Part shown: one piece after another, positions 14,106 to 14,202 of the stretch
How the letters are laid out: each line of letters opens with the position of its first letter
Position numbering within the stretch: position 1 is the stretch's first letter
From: Coemansia sp. RSA 1804
Lineage: Eukaryota; Kickxellomycota; Kickxellomycetes; Kickxellales; Kickxellaceae
Length of the DNA: 14,202 nucleotides
Direction of reading: 5' to 3'
Assembly (NCBI GenBank): GCA_027578815.1
Contig: JANBTH010000590.1
Location: 1 to 14,202 of the forward strand
The notes under the pieces: generated by a model
Told to the model about the DNA's origin: nothing
The model's database searches: none
The model's input: only the letters and a program-made list of their open reading frames with translations
Made by a program: the position numbers and the translations under genes

Positions 14106-14202
14106 AAGGAAAAAGAGAAGCTCTCAGACACACGCCGTTTTGCTGGTCGTGCATTTTGTCATCGCGAACCAGGCCTCGCAAGTGGGTTTATCCAGCCAGA
14201 AA

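Larger units (their letters stand above)
13811..14202. other. Downstream spacer to the window edge
   Basis: Contains a GC-rich hairpin just after the stop codon, then a T-rich stretch and a purine-rich stretch (about 14020-14120). No gene is visible. The open frame on the minus strand at 13945-14181 has no supporting feature. Confidence 0.4.

Noticed and set aside
13945..14181. 78-codon minus-strand open frame at the right edge
   Set aside because: No motif, no composition change and no promoter; it lies across T-rich and purine-rich spacer DNA.

Overview
The window looks like nuclear DNA of an intron-poor eukaryote. GC-rich, strongly codon-biased coding blocks sit in AT-rich spacers of about 0.8 to 1.3 kb, most starts have a purine at -3 and a TATA-like box 120 to 210 bp upstream, and nothing resembles a bacterial ribosome binding site or operon. 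A fungus, perhaps from an early-diverging lineage, is my best guess, but it rests on gene style only; an invertebrate with structural-protein genes cannot be excluded.

The content is unusual. After the C-terminal end of an unrelated Ser/Asn-rich protein (1-219), the window carries seven consecutive genes, all on the + strand and with no obvious introns in the coding regions. Each encodes a secreted protein built from a signal peptide, a low-complexity spacer usually rich in Ala, Gln, Asn or Pro, and an extremely Cys-rich low-complexity block. The blocks use different 'grammars': PPPCGC (919-1836), GGC changing to GGY (2620-3477), CCH(R/H)EPCC (4320-5021), a three-part chimera of CCC, GGGY and HECC (5983-6792), almost pure poly-Cys (7736-8359), poly-Cys with His/Lys followed by Gly/Glu and collagen-like PPG (9671-11359, apparently frameshifted and continuing to 11700), and Cys/His/Asp (12671-13810).

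The genes share signal-peptide and spacer motifs, including an identical 19-nt stretch in the signal peptides of the third and fifth genes. The first five start codons are spaced at a regular 1.66 to 1.75 kb. I read the array as a tandemly duplicated family in which the secretion and spacer part is partly conserved and the Cys tail is rebuilt by repeat expansion and exchange. The closest conceptual parallels are keratin-associated proteins and high-Cys eggshell proteins: extracellular structural material hardened by disulfides, with possible metal binding by the Cys/His forms. No catalytic domain is visible in any of the seven, so that function is inference.

The spacers hold TATA-like boxes, a few inverted repeats, a GC-rich hairpin after the last gene, and one possible small secreted-protein ORF (12315-12485).
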